The notes under the pieces are model-generated. The model was not told the origin of the DNA and did no database searches. It saw nothing but the letters and a program-made list of their open reading frames with translations. The position numbers and the translations under genes are program-made. Shown here one piece after another: positions 1 through 5,060 of a stretch of 5,060 nt of DNA. Source of the DNA: Actinomycetes bacterium (GTDB taxonomy: Bacteria; Actinomycetota; Actinomycetes; Actinomycetales; Cellulomonadaceae); the NCBI GenBank assembly GCA_023390875.1, contig JAEWCA010000557.1, forward strand, positions 1-5,060. Direction: 5' to 3'. Each line of letters opens with the position of its first letter. The first letter of the stretch is position 1.

Positions 1-24
1 GGGGGGGGGCGCCCCCCCCCCCCC
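1..24. repeat. G/C homopolymer palindrome
   Basis: Bases 1-20 are a perfect 20-bp palindrome, nine G, CG, nine C, with the C run continuing to base 24 (13 C in total). It lies inside the reading frame of the STAS gene, where it encodes the Gly-rich tail. Such a tract is prone to slippage and to sequencing or assembly error, so the C-terminus predicted across it is unreliable. Confidence 0.9.
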
Positions 25-376
25 GCCGGCCGTCGTCGCGGCAGCCCGCGAGCGCCTGCTCGACGGTCTCGTGCACGGTGAAGACCTGGAGCAGCGCGGT
101 GATCCGCAGGACCTTCAGGAGCCGCTCGGAGTCGATGACGAGCTGCAGGCGGCCGCCGAGCATCCGCACCTTCTTGAGCGTGCCGACCAGCACGCCGAGG
201 CCCGTCGAGTCCATGAAGGACACCTGGCGCAGGTCGACGACGAGGTCGGTGCGGTCGCGCTCGAGCAGGTCGAGCAGCCGCTCGCGCAGCACGTCGGCGG
301 TCGACACGTCGATCTCGCCGACGACGTCGACGACCGTCTGGTCGCCGACGTCCCTGCTGGTCACCTTGACGTCCAC
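1..376 (-). CDS. STAS-domain anti-sigma factor antagonist (SpoIIAA/RsbV-like), 3' end cut by window
   Basis: This is a single-domain STAS protein of the anti-anti-sigma type. Such proteins bind a sigma factor's anti-sigma kinase and free the sigma factor; phosphorylation of a conserved serine switches them off. 125 residues are readable before the window edge and no stop is reached. The sequence runs from the opening strand (VKVTSRDVGDQTVVDVVGEIDVSTA, given here as residues 3-27) to the signature FMDSTGLGVLVG at 54-65. Ser57 sits where SpoIIAA carries its phosphorylatable serine. The fold appears complete by about residue 112. The tail is an odd Arg/Gly run (RRGGGGAPP) encoded by a homopolymer tract. 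The GTG start at 376 is chosen because a strong ribosome binding site precedes it and the nearby ATG at 381 is out of frame and stops after six codons. It lies 83 bp downstream of nrdG and may be read from that operon or its own promoter. No kinase or phosphatase partner is visible. The family call is secure; the target sigma factor is unknown. Confidence 0.9.
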   Translation of the reverse strand, partial: MDVKVTSRDVGDQTVVDVVGEIDVSTADVLRERLLDLLERDRTDLVVDLRQVSFMDSTGLGVLVGTLKKVRMLGGRLQLVIDSERLLKVLRITALLQVFTVHETVEQALAGCRDDGRRGGGGAPP

Positions 377-380
377 GGCA

Positions 381-389
381 TTCCTCCCC
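381..389 (-). promoter_or_regulatory. Ribosome binding site of the STAS gene
   Basis: On the minus strand GGGGAGGAA lies 4 bases before the GTG at 376, with the GGAGG core about 6 bases away. This is the strongest Shine-Dalgarno match in the window and it decides the GTG start. The GGGG part could pair with CCCC at 407-410 in a weak 5-bp stem. Confidence 0.75.
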
Positions 390-459
390 GACCGATTGAA
401 ACAGACGGGGTCCCGCCCGACGAGCGCACGAGGCTACGCGACGAACCGGTGGACGCCGC

Positions 460-1203
460 TCAGGCGGCGGACGCGGCGGCCAGCGCCTCGCGGTACTCGA
501 CGGTCGTGCCGTCGGTGCGCACCTCCTGCAGCACGTGGTCGCGCACGCCGAGGCCGGCGAGCACCGCGGTGAGCTCGACGACGTCCGCCCGTCCCATCAC
601 GGTCGGGTCGACGGTCGTCCTGACCTGCACGTCGACCCCGGCTCCGACCACGAGGCGCAGTGACGCGAAGGCCGCGTCCGCCGTCGTCGTCGGGCCGCCG
701 ACCCGCGTCACGGACCGGTAGAGACGCGCCGGGGCCTTGACGTCGAACCCCACCCAGTCGACGTGCGGCAGCACCGCCGCGAGCCGGCCCGGGTAGGCGC
801 CCGACGTGTGCAGGCCGACCCCGAACCCCGCCTCGCGCACCTCCCGGGCCGCGTCGACGATCCCCGGCTGCCGCAGGGGCTCACCGCCCGAGAGCACGAC
901 GCCGTCGAGCAGCCCGCGCCGCCGGACCAGCAGCGTCCGCACGTCGTCCCACGGCACCGTGCCGGGCGTGCGCGGGTCGAGGATCGCCGAGTTGTGGCAG
1001 TACGTGCAGCGCCACGGGCAGCCCTGCAGGAACACCGTCGCGACGAGCCTGCCGGGCCAGTCGCACGACGACAGGGCCGTGAGCCCGGCGACGGCGAGGC
1101 CGTCCGCCGGGTGGGCGGGTGCGGACCCGGCCGCGCGGGGCCCTGGCACGCCGCGCACCGGCATGCCGAGGCCGGTCGGCCCTGTCGTCGTGCGTCCGGT
1201 CAT
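460..1203 (-). CDS. nrdG: Anaerobic ribonucleoside-triphosphate reductase activating protein (radical SAM)
   Basis: NrdG is the cytoplasmic radical-SAM activase that uses a [4Fe-4S] cluster and S-adenosylmethionine to create the glycyl radical on NrdD. The product is 247 residues. The cluster motif C-x3-C-x2-C is at Cys62, Cys66 and Cys69 (GCPWRCTYCHN), followed by the SAM-binding GGEP at 106-109 and typical later segments (VDWVGFDVKAP at 148-158). The stretch LSSCDWPGRLVATVFLQGCPW is characteristic of the longer, roughly 230-residue NrdG type, not the roughly 155-residue E. coli form. Recognisable homology begins near residue 35; the preceding Gly/Pro/Ala-rich 30 residues look nonconserved, so a later start (Met14) is possible. 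The ATG at 1203 is preferred because it overlaps the nrdD stop as ATGA, the usual sign of translational coupling. AGGAG at 1218-1222 lies 14 bases upstream, rather far for a normal ribosome binding site. Confidence 0.95.
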   Translation of the reverse strand: MTGRTTTGPTGLGMPVRGVPGPRAAGSAPAHPADGLAVAGLTALSSCDWPGRLVATVFLQGCPWRCTYCHNSAILDPRTPGTVPWDDVRTLLVRRRGLLDGVVLSGGEPLRQPGIVDAAREVREAGFGVGLHTSGAYPGRLAAVLPHVDWVGFDVKAPARLYRSVTRVGGPTTTADAAFASLRLVVGAGVDVQVRTTVDPTVMGRADVVELTAVLAGLGVRDHVLQEVRTDGTTVEYREALAAASAA

Positions 1204-2993
1204 CGCGCGAGCGCCCGCTCCTGGAACGGCAGGCGCTCCATGTGCTCGCCCTTCTTGCCGATGTTGAACGAGCTCACCGGCCGGTGGTACCCCATGACCC
1301 GGGTCCACACCTCGCACGTCGCCGCGCACTGCGGGCACGTCGGGTGCTCGCCCGCGAGGTAGCCGTGCGCGGGGCAGATCGAGAACGTGGGCGTCACCGT
1401 GAGGTACGGCAGGCGGAACCGGGACAGCGACCGGCGGACCAGCTCGCGGGCCGCGTCGGGCGTCGACAGCCGCTCCGACATGTACAGGTGCAGGACCGTG
1501 CCGCCCGTGTACTTCGTCTGCAGGTCGTCCTGCCGCTCGAGCGCCTCGAACGGGTCGTCGGTGAACCCGACGGGCAGCTGCGAGGAGTTCGTGTAGTACG
1601 GGTTCTCGTCCGTGCCGGCCTGCAGGATCGTCGACCAGCGGCGGCGGTCCTCCTTCGCGAACCGGTACGTGGTCCCCTCGGCGGGCGTCGCCTCGAGGTT
1701 GTAGAGGTGCCCGGTCTCCTCCTGGTACTGCACCATCCGGGCGCGCACGAAGTCGAGCAGCCGCACCACGAACGCGTGCCCGCGCGGGTCCGTCAGGTCG
1801 TAGGCGTCGCCCGTGAAGTTGCGGACCATCTCGTTGAGCCCGTTGACGCCGATCGTCGAGAAGTGGTTGTCGAGCGTGCCGAGGTACCGCTTCGTGTACG
1901 GGAACAGGCCCTCGTCGATGTACTTCTGGATGACCGTGCGCTTGAGCTCGAGCGACGTGCGCGCGAGGTCGAGCAGCGTGCCGAGCTCGTCGAACAGCGC
2001 GTGCTCGTCGCCGTGGTTGAGGAAGCCGAGACGCGCGCAGTTGATGGTCACGACACCGATCGACCCGGTCTGCTCCGCGGAGCCGAACAGGCCGTTGCCG
2101 CGCTTGAGCAGCTCGCGCAGGTCGAGCTGCAGACGGCAGCACATGGACCGGACGTCGCCCGGGTTCATCTCCGAGTTGATGAAGTTCTGGAAGTACGGCA
2201 GCCCGTACTTGGCGGTCATCGCGAACAGCCGGTCCGCGTTCTCGCTGTGCCAGTCGAAGTCCTTCGTGATGTTGTACGTCGGGATCGGGAACGTGAACAC
2301 CCGGCCCGACGCGTCGCCGTCCGTCATGACCTCGATGTACGCGCGGTTGATCATGTCCATCTCGGCCTGCAGGTCGCCGTACGTGAAGTCGCACGGCTCC
2401 CCCGCGACGAACGGCACGTCCTCGCGCAGGTCGTCCGGGCACACCCAGTCGAACGTGAGGTTCGTGAACGGCGTCTGCGTGCCCCACCGGCTCGGCACGT
2501 TGAGGTTGTACACGAGCTCCTGGATCCCCTGCCGGACCTGCTCGTACGTGAGGTCGTCGATCCGGACGTACGGCGCCATGTAGGTGTCGAACGAGCTGAA
2601 CGCCTGCGCACCCGCCCACTCGTTCTGCATGGTGCCGAGGAAGTTGACGATCTGGCCGATCGCCGAGCCGAAGTGCTTCGGCGGGCGCGCGTCGACCTTG
2701 CCGGGCACCCCGTTGAGCCCTTCGGTCAGGAGCGTGCGCAGCGACCAGCCCGCGCAGTAGCCGGACAGCATGTCGAGGTCGTGGATGTGCAGGTCGCCCT
2801 CGCGGTGCGCGCGGCCGACCGCGTCCGGGTAGACGTGGCTGAGCCAGTAGTTCGCGACGACCTTGCCGGCGGTGTTGAGGATGAGGCCGCCCAGCGAGTA
2901 CCCCTGGTTGGCGTTGGCGTTGACCCGCCAGTCGCGGCGGTCCAGGTACTCGTCGATCGACGAGCCGACCTCCACGACGACCTGCTCTGACAT
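1200..2993 (-). CDS. nrdD: Anaerobic (class III) ribonucleoside-triphosphate reductase, without ATP-cone
   Basis: NrdD is the glycyl-radical enzyme that reduces ribonucleotides to deoxyribonucleotides under anaerobic conditions, after activation by NrdG. The product is 597 residues. Visible family blocks are DWRVNANANQGYSL (21-34), GDLHIHDLD (66-74) followed by Cys80, NFLGTMQNEWAGAQAFSSFDTY (117-138), and MCCRLQLD (284-291), whose Cys285/Cys286 lie in the active-site finger loop that carries the thiyl-radical cysteine. The C-terminus has a probable zinc site (Cys540-x2-His543, Cys553-x2-Cys556, extra Cys560) and the glycyl-radical loop RVMGYHRPVSSFN with Gly568 as the radical residue. Only about 12 residues precede the catalytic core, so the roughly 90-residue ATP-cone of the 712-residue E. 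coli enzyme is absent. The ATG at 2993 is chosen for its GGAAGG ribosome binding site; an in-frame ATG at 3023 adds ten unconserved residues and falls inside the operator-like dyads. It overlaps nrdG by 4 bases. Whether formate or a redoxin is the electron donor cannot be told by eye. Confidence 0.97.
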   Translation of the reverse strand: MSEQVVVEVGSSIDEYLDRRDWRVNANANQGYSLGGLILNTAGKVVANYWLSHVYPDAVGRAHREGDLHIHDLDMLSGYCAGWSLRTLLTEGLNGVPGKVDARPPKHFGSAIGQIVNFLGTMQNEWAGAQAFSSFDTYMAPYVRIDDLTYEQVRQGIQELVYNLNVPSRWGTQTPFTNLTFDWVCPDDLREDVPFVAGEPCDFTYGDLQAEMDMINRAYIEVMTDGDASGRVFTFPIPTYNITKDFDWHSENADRLFAMTAKYGLPYFQNFINSEMNPGDVRSMCCRLQLDLRELLKRGNGLFGSAEQTGSIGVVTINCARLGFLNHGDEHALFDELGTLLDLARTSLELKRTVIQKYIDEGLFPYTKRYLGTLDNHFSTIGVNGLNEMVRNFTGDAYDLTDPRGHAFVVRLLDFVRARMVQYQEETGHLYNLEATPAEGTTYRFAKEDRRRWSTILQAGTDENPYYTNSSQLPVGFTDDPFEALERQDDLQTKYTGGTVLHLYMSERLSTPDAARELVRRSLSRFRLPYLTVTPTFSICPAHGYLAGEHPTCPQCAATCEVWTRVMGYHRPVSSFNIGKKGEHMERLPFQERALAR

Positions 2994-2996
2994 GGC

Positions 2997-3005
2997 TCCC
3001 CTTCC
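2997..3005 (-). promoter_or_regulatory. Ribosome binding site of nrdD
   Basis: On the minus strand the purine-rich GGAAGGGGA precedes the ATG at 2993, with GGAAGG six bases away. It supports this start over the in-frame ATG at 3023. Its first two bases are the end of the downstream palindrome (3004-3016), so a protein bound there could also hinder translation initiation. Confidence 0.6.
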
Positions 3006-3016
3006 ACATGGTGTGG
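3004..3016. promoter_or_regulatory. Palindrome CCACA-N3-TGTGG, operator-like (downstream copy)
   Basis: A perfect 5-bp inverted repeat with a 3-bp spacer, abutting the nrdD ribosome binding site. The same arms and spacer length recur at 3033-3045, with centres 29 bp apart. Paired identical dyads in front of a ribonucleotide reductase operon suggest a repressor site. NrdR is the obvious candidate, since it typically binds tandem boxes upstream of nrd genes. However, in this register CAC and GTG are 5 bases apart, whereas the canonical 16-bp NrdR box (ACAC-WATATWTW-GTGT) has 8, so the regulator is not assigned. Confidence 0.45.
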
Positions 3017-3032
3017 TGGTCATCGGTGCGCA

Positions 3033-3045
3033 CCACAAGATGTGG
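3033..3045. promoter_or_regulatory. Palindrome CCACA-N3-TGTGG, operator-like (upstream copy)
   Basis: Second copy of the dyad at 3004-3016, with spacer AGA. It overlaps a 10-bp perfect palindrome GGTGCGCACC at 3025-3034, and CACCACA (3031-3037) also pairs with TGTGGTG at 3012-3018, so the dyads are nested. It sits just downstream of the AT-rich patch at 3047-3055, where a transcription start would be expected; that is the position of a classical repressor operator. The bound protein is unknown. Confidence 0.45.
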
Positions 3046-3046
3046 G

Positions 3047-3077
3047 AATTTCTATGCCCGCGACGAGGGCGCGACTG
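3047..3077 (-). promoter_or_regulatory. Possible nrdD promoter
   Basis: On the minus strand CATAGAAATT (3047-3056) is the only AT-rich patch in the intergenic region. TAGAAA (3054-3049) matches 4 of 6 positions of the TATAAT -10 element. No good -35 exists at 16-18 bp (CAGTCG at 3077-3072 is poor), and TTGGTC at 3084-3079 is too far away, with a 24-bp gap. The promoter may depend on an activator or an alternative sigma factor. Placement rests mainly on location. Confidence 0.25.
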
Positions 3078-3112
3078 GGACCAACGTCCCGCCGGCCGCA
3101 TGCCGGAGCGGG
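3077..3112 (-). terminator. Two adjacent GC hairpins after the EEP gene; possible terminator
   Basis: Two stems lie 44-79 bases after the EEP stop codon. One is GGGAC-CAAC-GTCCC (3077-3090), a 5-bp stem with a 4-base loop. The other is CCCGC+CGGC, loop CGCAT, GCCG, a 2-base bulge, then GCGGG (3088-3112). They share CCC at 3088-3090, so they are mutually exclusive. Neither is followed by a T run on the minus strand, so this is not a canonical intrinsic terminator, although actinobacterial terminators often lack the U tract. Confidence 0.3.
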
Positions 3113-3155
3113 CCGCCCGACGAATGTCGCGGCGTGTCGCTGCCCGGGGCCGACC

Positions 3156-3995
3156 TCAGTAGCGCAGGTCCACCTGCACGGCCCGGTGGTCGGACGGGTG
3201 GACGCCGTCGACCGCGTCGGTCCCGAGCAGCCGCGCGCCCACCGGGTGCCCCGCTCCCCCGCGGCGCCGGGTGGCCGAGAACACGTAGTCGATGCGGCGG
3301 TCCGGCCACAGCAACGACGCCGCCCCGGGGTGGTCGTTGGACCACGTGGCACCTCGGTCGACGGCGTCGCGCGGCCCGGCGACCTCCCACGCGTCGTAGA
3401 ACGACAACCCCGGGACCGGCACCGCCGACCTGCCCGTGAGCAGACGGATCTCGTCGCTGTCGGGGTCGCAGTTGAAGTCGCCGCACACCAGCAGGGGCAC
3501 CGACTCGTCCTGGGTCAGGTCGACGTGGGCGACCAGGTCGCGCACGGCCTGCTGCCGGGCCGCGCTCTCGTCGAACCACCACGCGTCCATGACGACCCCG
3601 TACACCTGGACGGGTCCGCGCGGCCCGGCCAGCTCGGCGGCCTCGACGCGCGCCGCACCGAACGTGAGGCTCGCCGTCCGGGTCATCGGCCACCGGGACA
3701 GCACGGCGACGCCCGACAGCGCGGTGTCGTCCTCCTGCGCGGGGACGCCGCTGAACGTGTGGTGCGGCAGGCCGAGCGGGCCGGCCAGCCGCGCGCACTG
3801 GCTGTCGGTGTCGGTGGCCCACGACTCCGCCAGGACGACGACGTCCGCCTCCGCCGCCGCGAGCGTCGCGACGACGGCGCGCTCGCGGCGCTCCCAGTCG
3901 GCGTACCGGCCCCAGACGTTCCACGTGACGACCCGCATCGTCGACGTGAGCACCGGGCCGTAGAAGTCGGGCGGGACCTGCCGGGACGGCGACAT
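3156..3995 (-). CDS. Endonuclease/exonuclease/phosphatase (EEP) family protein
   Basis: This is an EEP/DNase I-fold hydrolase, a superfamily of metal-dependent phosphodiesterases acting on nucleic acids, phosphoinositides or sphingomyelin. The product is 279 residues. Motifs in order are VVTWNVWG (Asn26), VVVLAESW (metal-binding Glu57), CGDFNCDPDSDE (Asp173, Asn175), RIDYVF (Asp236) and HPSDHRAV (Asp269, general-base His270). The usual strand ending in T-H-L appears instead as GVVMDAWWFDESAARQ, so the first catalytic histidine seems replaced by Met136. There is no signal peptide or membrane segment, suggesting a cytoplasmic protein. The start is uncertain: the ATG at 3995 gives the longest form, but neither it nor the ATG at 3938 (MRVVTWNVWG) has a clear ribosome binding site, and homology starts at the latter. 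It follows the kinase gene by 39 bp in the same frame and may be cotranscribed with it. The substrate cannot be predicted. Confidence 0.88.
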   Translation of the reverse strand: MSPSRQVPPDFYGPVLTSTMRVVTWNVWGRYADWERRERAVVATLAAAEADVVVLAESWATDTDSQCARLAGPLGLPHHTFSGVPAQEDDTALSGVAVLSRWPMTRTASLTFGAARVEAAELAGPRGPVQVYGVVMDAWWFDESAARQQAVRDLVAHVDLTQDESVPLLVCGDFNCDPDSDEIRLLTGRSAVPVPGLSFYDAWEVAGPRDAVDRGATWSNDHPGAASLLWPDRRIDYVFSATRRRGGAGHPVGARLLGTDAVDGVHPSDHRAVQVDLRY

Positions 3996-4021
3996 GGACT
4001 CATCGTGCCGGAGGCCGCCCC

Positions 4022-4035
4022 ACCGGGCCCCCGGT
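4022..4035. repeat. Short inverted repeat at the kinase stop codon
   Basis: ACCGGG-CC-CCCGGT forms a perfect 6-bp inverted repeat that includes the first-listed base of the TGA stop (4035-4037). In RNA the two-base loop would open the inner pairs. It could be a weak intercistronic stem, but such GC palindromes are common at this base composition. Confidence 0.3.
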
Positions 4036-4958
4036 CAGGCCGCCAGACCCGCGTCCTCGAGGACGGCACGGATCGTCGCGCGCGCGTGCTCGGCGAGCGG
4101 CACGTACCGCGTGCGGTAGTACGGCAGCTGCAGCAGCGCCTGCCGCAGGGCCCACCCGCGCCCGCGCAGCCACGTCGACTCGTCGTCACCGAGGGCGTCC
4201 CGGAACGCCGCGCGGGAGGGCGCGTCGAGGAAGTTCCACGCCGGCCCGAGGTCGCCCGCCGGGTCCGCGAGCCCGGCGCCACCCCAGTCGAGCAGCCCGA
4301 CGAGCCGCCCGTCGCGCACCACCAGGTTGCCCGGCGCCAGGTCACCGTGCAGCCAGACGCCGCGCCCGTCCCACGGGTCGGCCGCGCACGACTCCGCCCA
4401 GGCGCGCCGGACCAGGTCCACGGGCACCTCGTCGCGCACCGCGTCCGCGTCGGCCGCCACCTGCTCCGTGAGGTCGCCGAGCGGATGCGCACGGCGCTCG
4501 TTGCGCCGGCCCGTCAGGTCGACCGCGCGCAGACGTCCGACCACGCCCGCCAGGTCGAGCGCGAGCTGGACGGTCGGCCCCGACGGCGTCGACCCCGCCA
4601 CCCAGCGCACGACCGACCAGCGCCACGGATAGCCGTGACCGGGCCGACCGGCCGCGACGGGCACCGGCGCCTCGACGCCGACGAGCGCCGACAGGCGACC
4701 GGTCGAGGCGCGCTCGCGGTCGACCGCCTCACGCGCCCACGCGATCCGGGGCATCCGCACCGCGAGGTGCTCGCCCAGCCGGAACAGCGCGTGGTCGGTC
4801 CCCCGGTGCGGCAACGGTTCCACGGGCAGGTCGCGCCAGCGGGGGTGCTGGTCCGCGACGAGGGCCCGGACCTGGTCCGCCGTGATGGTCAGCTCGTCGT
4901 CGTGCACCGGCCCGACGGTAGGCGCGTGCGCGCCGGACGGCACCGGCATATCGCTCAT
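4035..4958 (-). CDS. Aminoglycoside phosphotransferase (APH)-family kinase
   Basis: This is an APH-type small-molecule kinase with a protein-kinase-like fold; the natural substrate is unknown and aminoglycoside resistance should not be assumed. From the ATG at 4958 it is 307 residues. The N-lobe shows the glycine-loop-like HRGTDHALFRLG (51-62) and LAVRMPR (65-71), where Arg68 stands in place of the usual ATP-binding lysine, as I recall for this subfamily. The catalytic Brenner-type motif WLHGDLAPGNLVV is at 202-214 (Asp206, Asn211). The metal-binding segment GLLDWGGAGLADPAGDLG is at 221-238 (Asp224). The start is uncertain: alternatives are the ATG at 4949 and the GTG at 4907, which begins VHDDELTI, the segment that aligns with typical family N-termini. 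None has a strong ribosome binding site. An upstream in-frame extension through the 36-bp repeat is Arg-rich and unlikely to be real. The EEP gene follows in the same frame. Confidence 0.88.
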   Translation of the reverse strand: MSDMPVPSGAHAPTVGPVHDDELTITADQVRALVADQHPRWRDLPVEPLPHRGTDHALFRLGEHLAVRMPRIAWAREAVDRERASTGRLSALVGVEAPVPVAAGRPGHGYPWRWSVVRWVAGSTPSGPTVQLALDLAGVVGRLRAVDLTGRRNERRAHPLGDLTEQVAADADAVRDEVPVDLVRRAWAESCAADPWDGRGVWLHGDLAPGNLVVRDGRLVGLLDWGGAGLADPAGDLGPAWNFLDAPSRAAFRDALGDDESTWLRGRGWALRQALLQLPYYRTRYVPLAEHARATIRAVLEDAGLAA

Positions 4959-4981
4959 GCGCTCGGCGCGACGGGACGGGA

Positions 4982-5053
4982 CGCGCCGCGGGGCCGCGCG
5001 CCGGGTCGTCATCCGGGCGCGCCGCGGGACCGCGCACCGGGTCCTCACCCGGG
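4982..5053. repeat. Tandem duplication, two 36-bp units, 32/36 identical
   Basis: Units at 4982-5017 and 5018-5053 differ at unit positions 12, 19, 27 and 31 only. The unit is a multiple of three, so every frame across it stays phased and shows a 12-residue repeat. On the minus strand each unit carries a TGA in the frame that also contains the TGA overlapping the kinase ATG at 4958. The region lies directly upstream of the kinase start. It may be the degenerate 3' end of an upstream gene or a duplicated leader; the window ends too soon to tell. Confidence 0.75.
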
Positions 5054-5060
5054 CCGGAGG

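Noticed and set aside
71..721. Plus-strand open frame covering the STAS gene and the 3' part of nrdG
   Set aside because: It has no motif and lies antisense to two recognisable genes, the STAS gene and nrdG.
1119..2990. 623-residue open frame on the plus strand, antisense to nrdD
   Set aside because: It has low-complexity Arg/Val/Glu/Leu-rich composition and no recognisable domain. It mirrors the codon pattern of nrdD, the usual antisense shadow in high-GC DNA.
1204..3036. The nrdG frame stays open upstream through the whole of nrdD, giving an apparent 858-residue protein
   Set aside because: Upstream of 1203 the translation is an Arg/Pro/Gly/Ala/His-rich shadow of nrdD with no family motifs. 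Stop codons are rare at this GC, and nrdD in its own frame is a clear full-length family member.
3033..3045. CRP/FNR- or Rex-type site in the nrdD control region
   Set aside because: The dyads lack TTGAT-N4-ATCAA, TGTGA-N6-TCACA and TTGTGAA-N4-TTCACAA patterns; only the CCACA/TGTGG arms are present.
2994..3101. N-terminal extension of NrdD to the ATG at 3023 or further upstream
   Set aside because: The added residues resemble nothing in the family and would be encoded by the palindromic control region. The ATG at 2993 has the ribosome binding site.
2863..3162. Plus-strand open frame crossing the nrdD start and the intergenic region, a possible divergent small gene
   Set aside because: Most of its first half is antisense to nrdD, the tail is Arg-rich, and no ribosome binding site or family resemblance is visible.
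3436..3963. Plus-strand open frame antisense to the EEP gene
   Set aside because: Ser/Arg/Thr-rich shadow translation with no domain; the minus-strand frame carries all the EEP motifs.
4035..4958. Calling the kinase an aminoglycoside resistance gene
   Set aside because: Only general APH-fold motifs are visible. Many chromosomal actinobacterial members have other or unknown substrates, and there is no mobile or resistance context.

Overview
The window is very GC-rich (roughly 70 percent or more), with G or C at almost every third codon position. That points to an actinobacterium. Having a class III (anaerobic) ribonucleotide reductase suggests a facultative anaerobe; Cellulomonas or a relative is my best guess, from composition and gene content only. 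All five supported genes are on the minus strand, so they are read from the right edge of the window toward base 1.

In transcription order: the right edge (about 4959-5060) holds a degenerate 36-bp tandem repeat and possibly the end of an upstream gene. An aminoglycoside phosphotransferase-like kinase (4035-4958) follows. It is separated by 39 bp from an endonuclease/exonuclease/phosphatase (EEP) fold protein (3156-3995), and the two share a reading frame. A 162-bp intergenic region (2994-3155) then carries two overlapping GC hairpins, a weak promoter-like element and two identical-arm palindromes just before nrdD. Next come nrdD (1200-2993) and nrdG (460-1203), which overlap by 4 bases (ATGA) and form a translationally coupled operon. 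After an 83-bp gap, a STAS-domain anti-sigma factor antagonist (376 to the left edge) starts at GTG. Its 3' end is cut off inside an extreme G/C homopolymer palindrome.

The core is the nrdDG pair. NrdG is the radical-SAM activase that installs the glycyl radical on NrdD, and NrdD reduces ribonucleotides to deoxyribonucleotides without oxygen. The STAS protein belongs to partner-switching control of sigma factors; no cognate kinase or phosphatase is visible here. The APH-like and EEP proteins have no evident link to the nrd pathway.

I see no mobile element, CRISPR array, tRNA, rRNA or convincing novel multi-gene system. The most worthwhile leads are the palindromes in front of nrdD, the homopolymer palindrome at the end of the STAS gene, the missing histidine in the EEP protein and the 36-bp repeat upstream of the kinase.
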